Shown here piece after piece: positions 63,571-64,000 of a stretch of 64,000 nt of DNA. Position 1 is the stretch's first letter; each line of letters begins with the position of its first letter. The notes beneath the pieces are model-generated. The model was not told the DNA's origin, made no database searches, and saw nothing but the letters and a program-made list of their open reading frames with translations. Origin of the DNA: Imbroritus primus (GTDB lineage Bacteria > Pseudomonadota > Gammaproteobacteria > Burkholderiales > Burkholderiaceae); the NCBI RefSeq assembly GCF_964332355.1, contig NZ_OZ201293.1, forward strand, positions 1,426,001 to 1,490,000, given 5' to 3'. The translations under genes were made by a program, and so were the position numbers.

Positions 63571-64000
63571 ATGGCTGTGACCATGCGTGAAATGCTGGAA
63601 GCTGGCTGCCACTTCGGCCACCAAACCCGCTTCTGGAACCCGAAAATGGCTCCCTTCATTTTCGGCCATCGCAACAAGATCCACATCATCAACCTCGAAA
63701 AGACGCTGCCGATGTTCCAGGACGCGCTGAAGTACGTGCGTCAGCTGTCGGCCAACCGCGGCACCATCCTGTTCGTGGGCACCAAGCGTCAATCGCGCGA
63801 AATCCTCGCCGAGGAAGCCGCACGCGCCGGTATGCCGTATGTCGACAGCCGCTGGCTGGGCGGCATGCTGACCAACTTCAAGACGGTCAAGATTTCCATC
63901 AAGCGCCTGAAGGACATGGAAGCCATGCTGGAATCGGGCGCCGTGGAACAGATGAGCAAGAAGGAAGCGCTGATGTTCGAACGCGAGATGGTCAAGCTGC
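63571..64000 (+). CDS. rpsB: 30S ribosomal protein S2 (partial, cut by window edge)
   Basis: The first 143 codons of S2 are present: MAVTMREMLEAGCHFGHQTRFWNPKM, IFGHRNKIHIINLEKT, FVGTKRQSREI and RWLGGMLTNF are diagnostic. The ATG is preceded by tggagaa with good spacing. The remaining C-terminal part lies to the right of the window. tsf would be expected to follow. Confidence 0.97.
   Translation, partial: MAVTMREMLEAGCHFGHQTRFWNPKMAPFIFGHRNKIHIINLEKTLPMFQDALKYVRQLSANRGTILFVGTKRQSREILAEEAARAGMPYVDSRWLGGMLTNFKTVKISIKRLKDMEAMLESGAVEQMSKKEALMFEREMVKL

Overview
The window looks like chromosome of a GC-rich (my estimate about 60-64% GC, not counted exactly) betaproteobacterium of the order Burkholderiales. 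The reasons are the family-typical order tig-clpP-clpX-lon-hupB-tRNA-Val-tRNA-Asp-ppiD, the block purL / rsuA-family pseudouridine synthase / glnD / map / rpsB, the hopanoid genes hpnCD, MnmC, MnmH and RlmJ homologues of that group's style, and tRNA genes that encode their own CCA ends. I cannot fix the genus from sequence alone. I see no insertion sequence, transposase, integrase, phage gene, rRNA or CRISPR array.

Layout. 0-2 kb: hopanoid (squalene) genes hpnC-hpnD. 2-7 kb: a two-gene RND efflux system (lipoprotein adaptor plus pump), a small hypothetical gene and tRNA-Leu(UAG). 7.5-33.6 kb: a large accessory catabolic region, described below. 33.7-36.6 kb: rlmJ and a diverged mnmC. 36.8-45.9 kb: chaperone/protease block (trigger factor, ClpP, ClpX, Lon with a sigma-32-like promoter, HU, two tRNAs, PpiD). 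46-53.3 kb: mnmH, a tesA-like esterase divergent from a lone ABC ATPase, pgi, nnr and an amidase. 53.6-64 kb: purL, an rRNA pseudouridine synthase with a very long RG-rich tail, glnD, map, and the start of rpsB cut by the window edge.

The catabolic region is the most interesting part. It holds two complete TauABC/SsuABC-like importers, each with two different permeases. It also holds a sulfopropanediol-dehydrogenase-like (HpsN) enzyme followed by an SDR and a zinc alcohol dehydrogenase, a reductase with the GRT signature of sulfolactaldehyde reductase YihU, and a 4-hydroxybutyrate-dehydrogenase-like iron alcohol dehydrogenase divergent from a GabD-like aldehyde dehydrogenase. A fused E1 alpha-beta and an acetoin-type E2 (two lipoyl domains plus an alpha/beta-hydrolase domain) are present without any E3. 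Four regulators (two LacI, one GntR/FCD, one IclR) are interspersed. Operator-like sites tie the parts together. One LacI-type palindrome lies upstream of both importer 2 and hpsN. A GTGAATTCA-nn-ATGAAT box occurs three times: twice between the GntR gene and the aldehyde dehydrogenase, and once in front of importer 2. My working inference is a catabolic module for a C3 sulfonate such as dihydroxypropanesulfonate, or a related hydroxy-acid. The C-C cleaving step would be carried out by the E1-E2 pair, since no known desulfonating enzyme (SuyAB, Xsc, CuyA) is present in the window. The substrate is not proven by the sequence.
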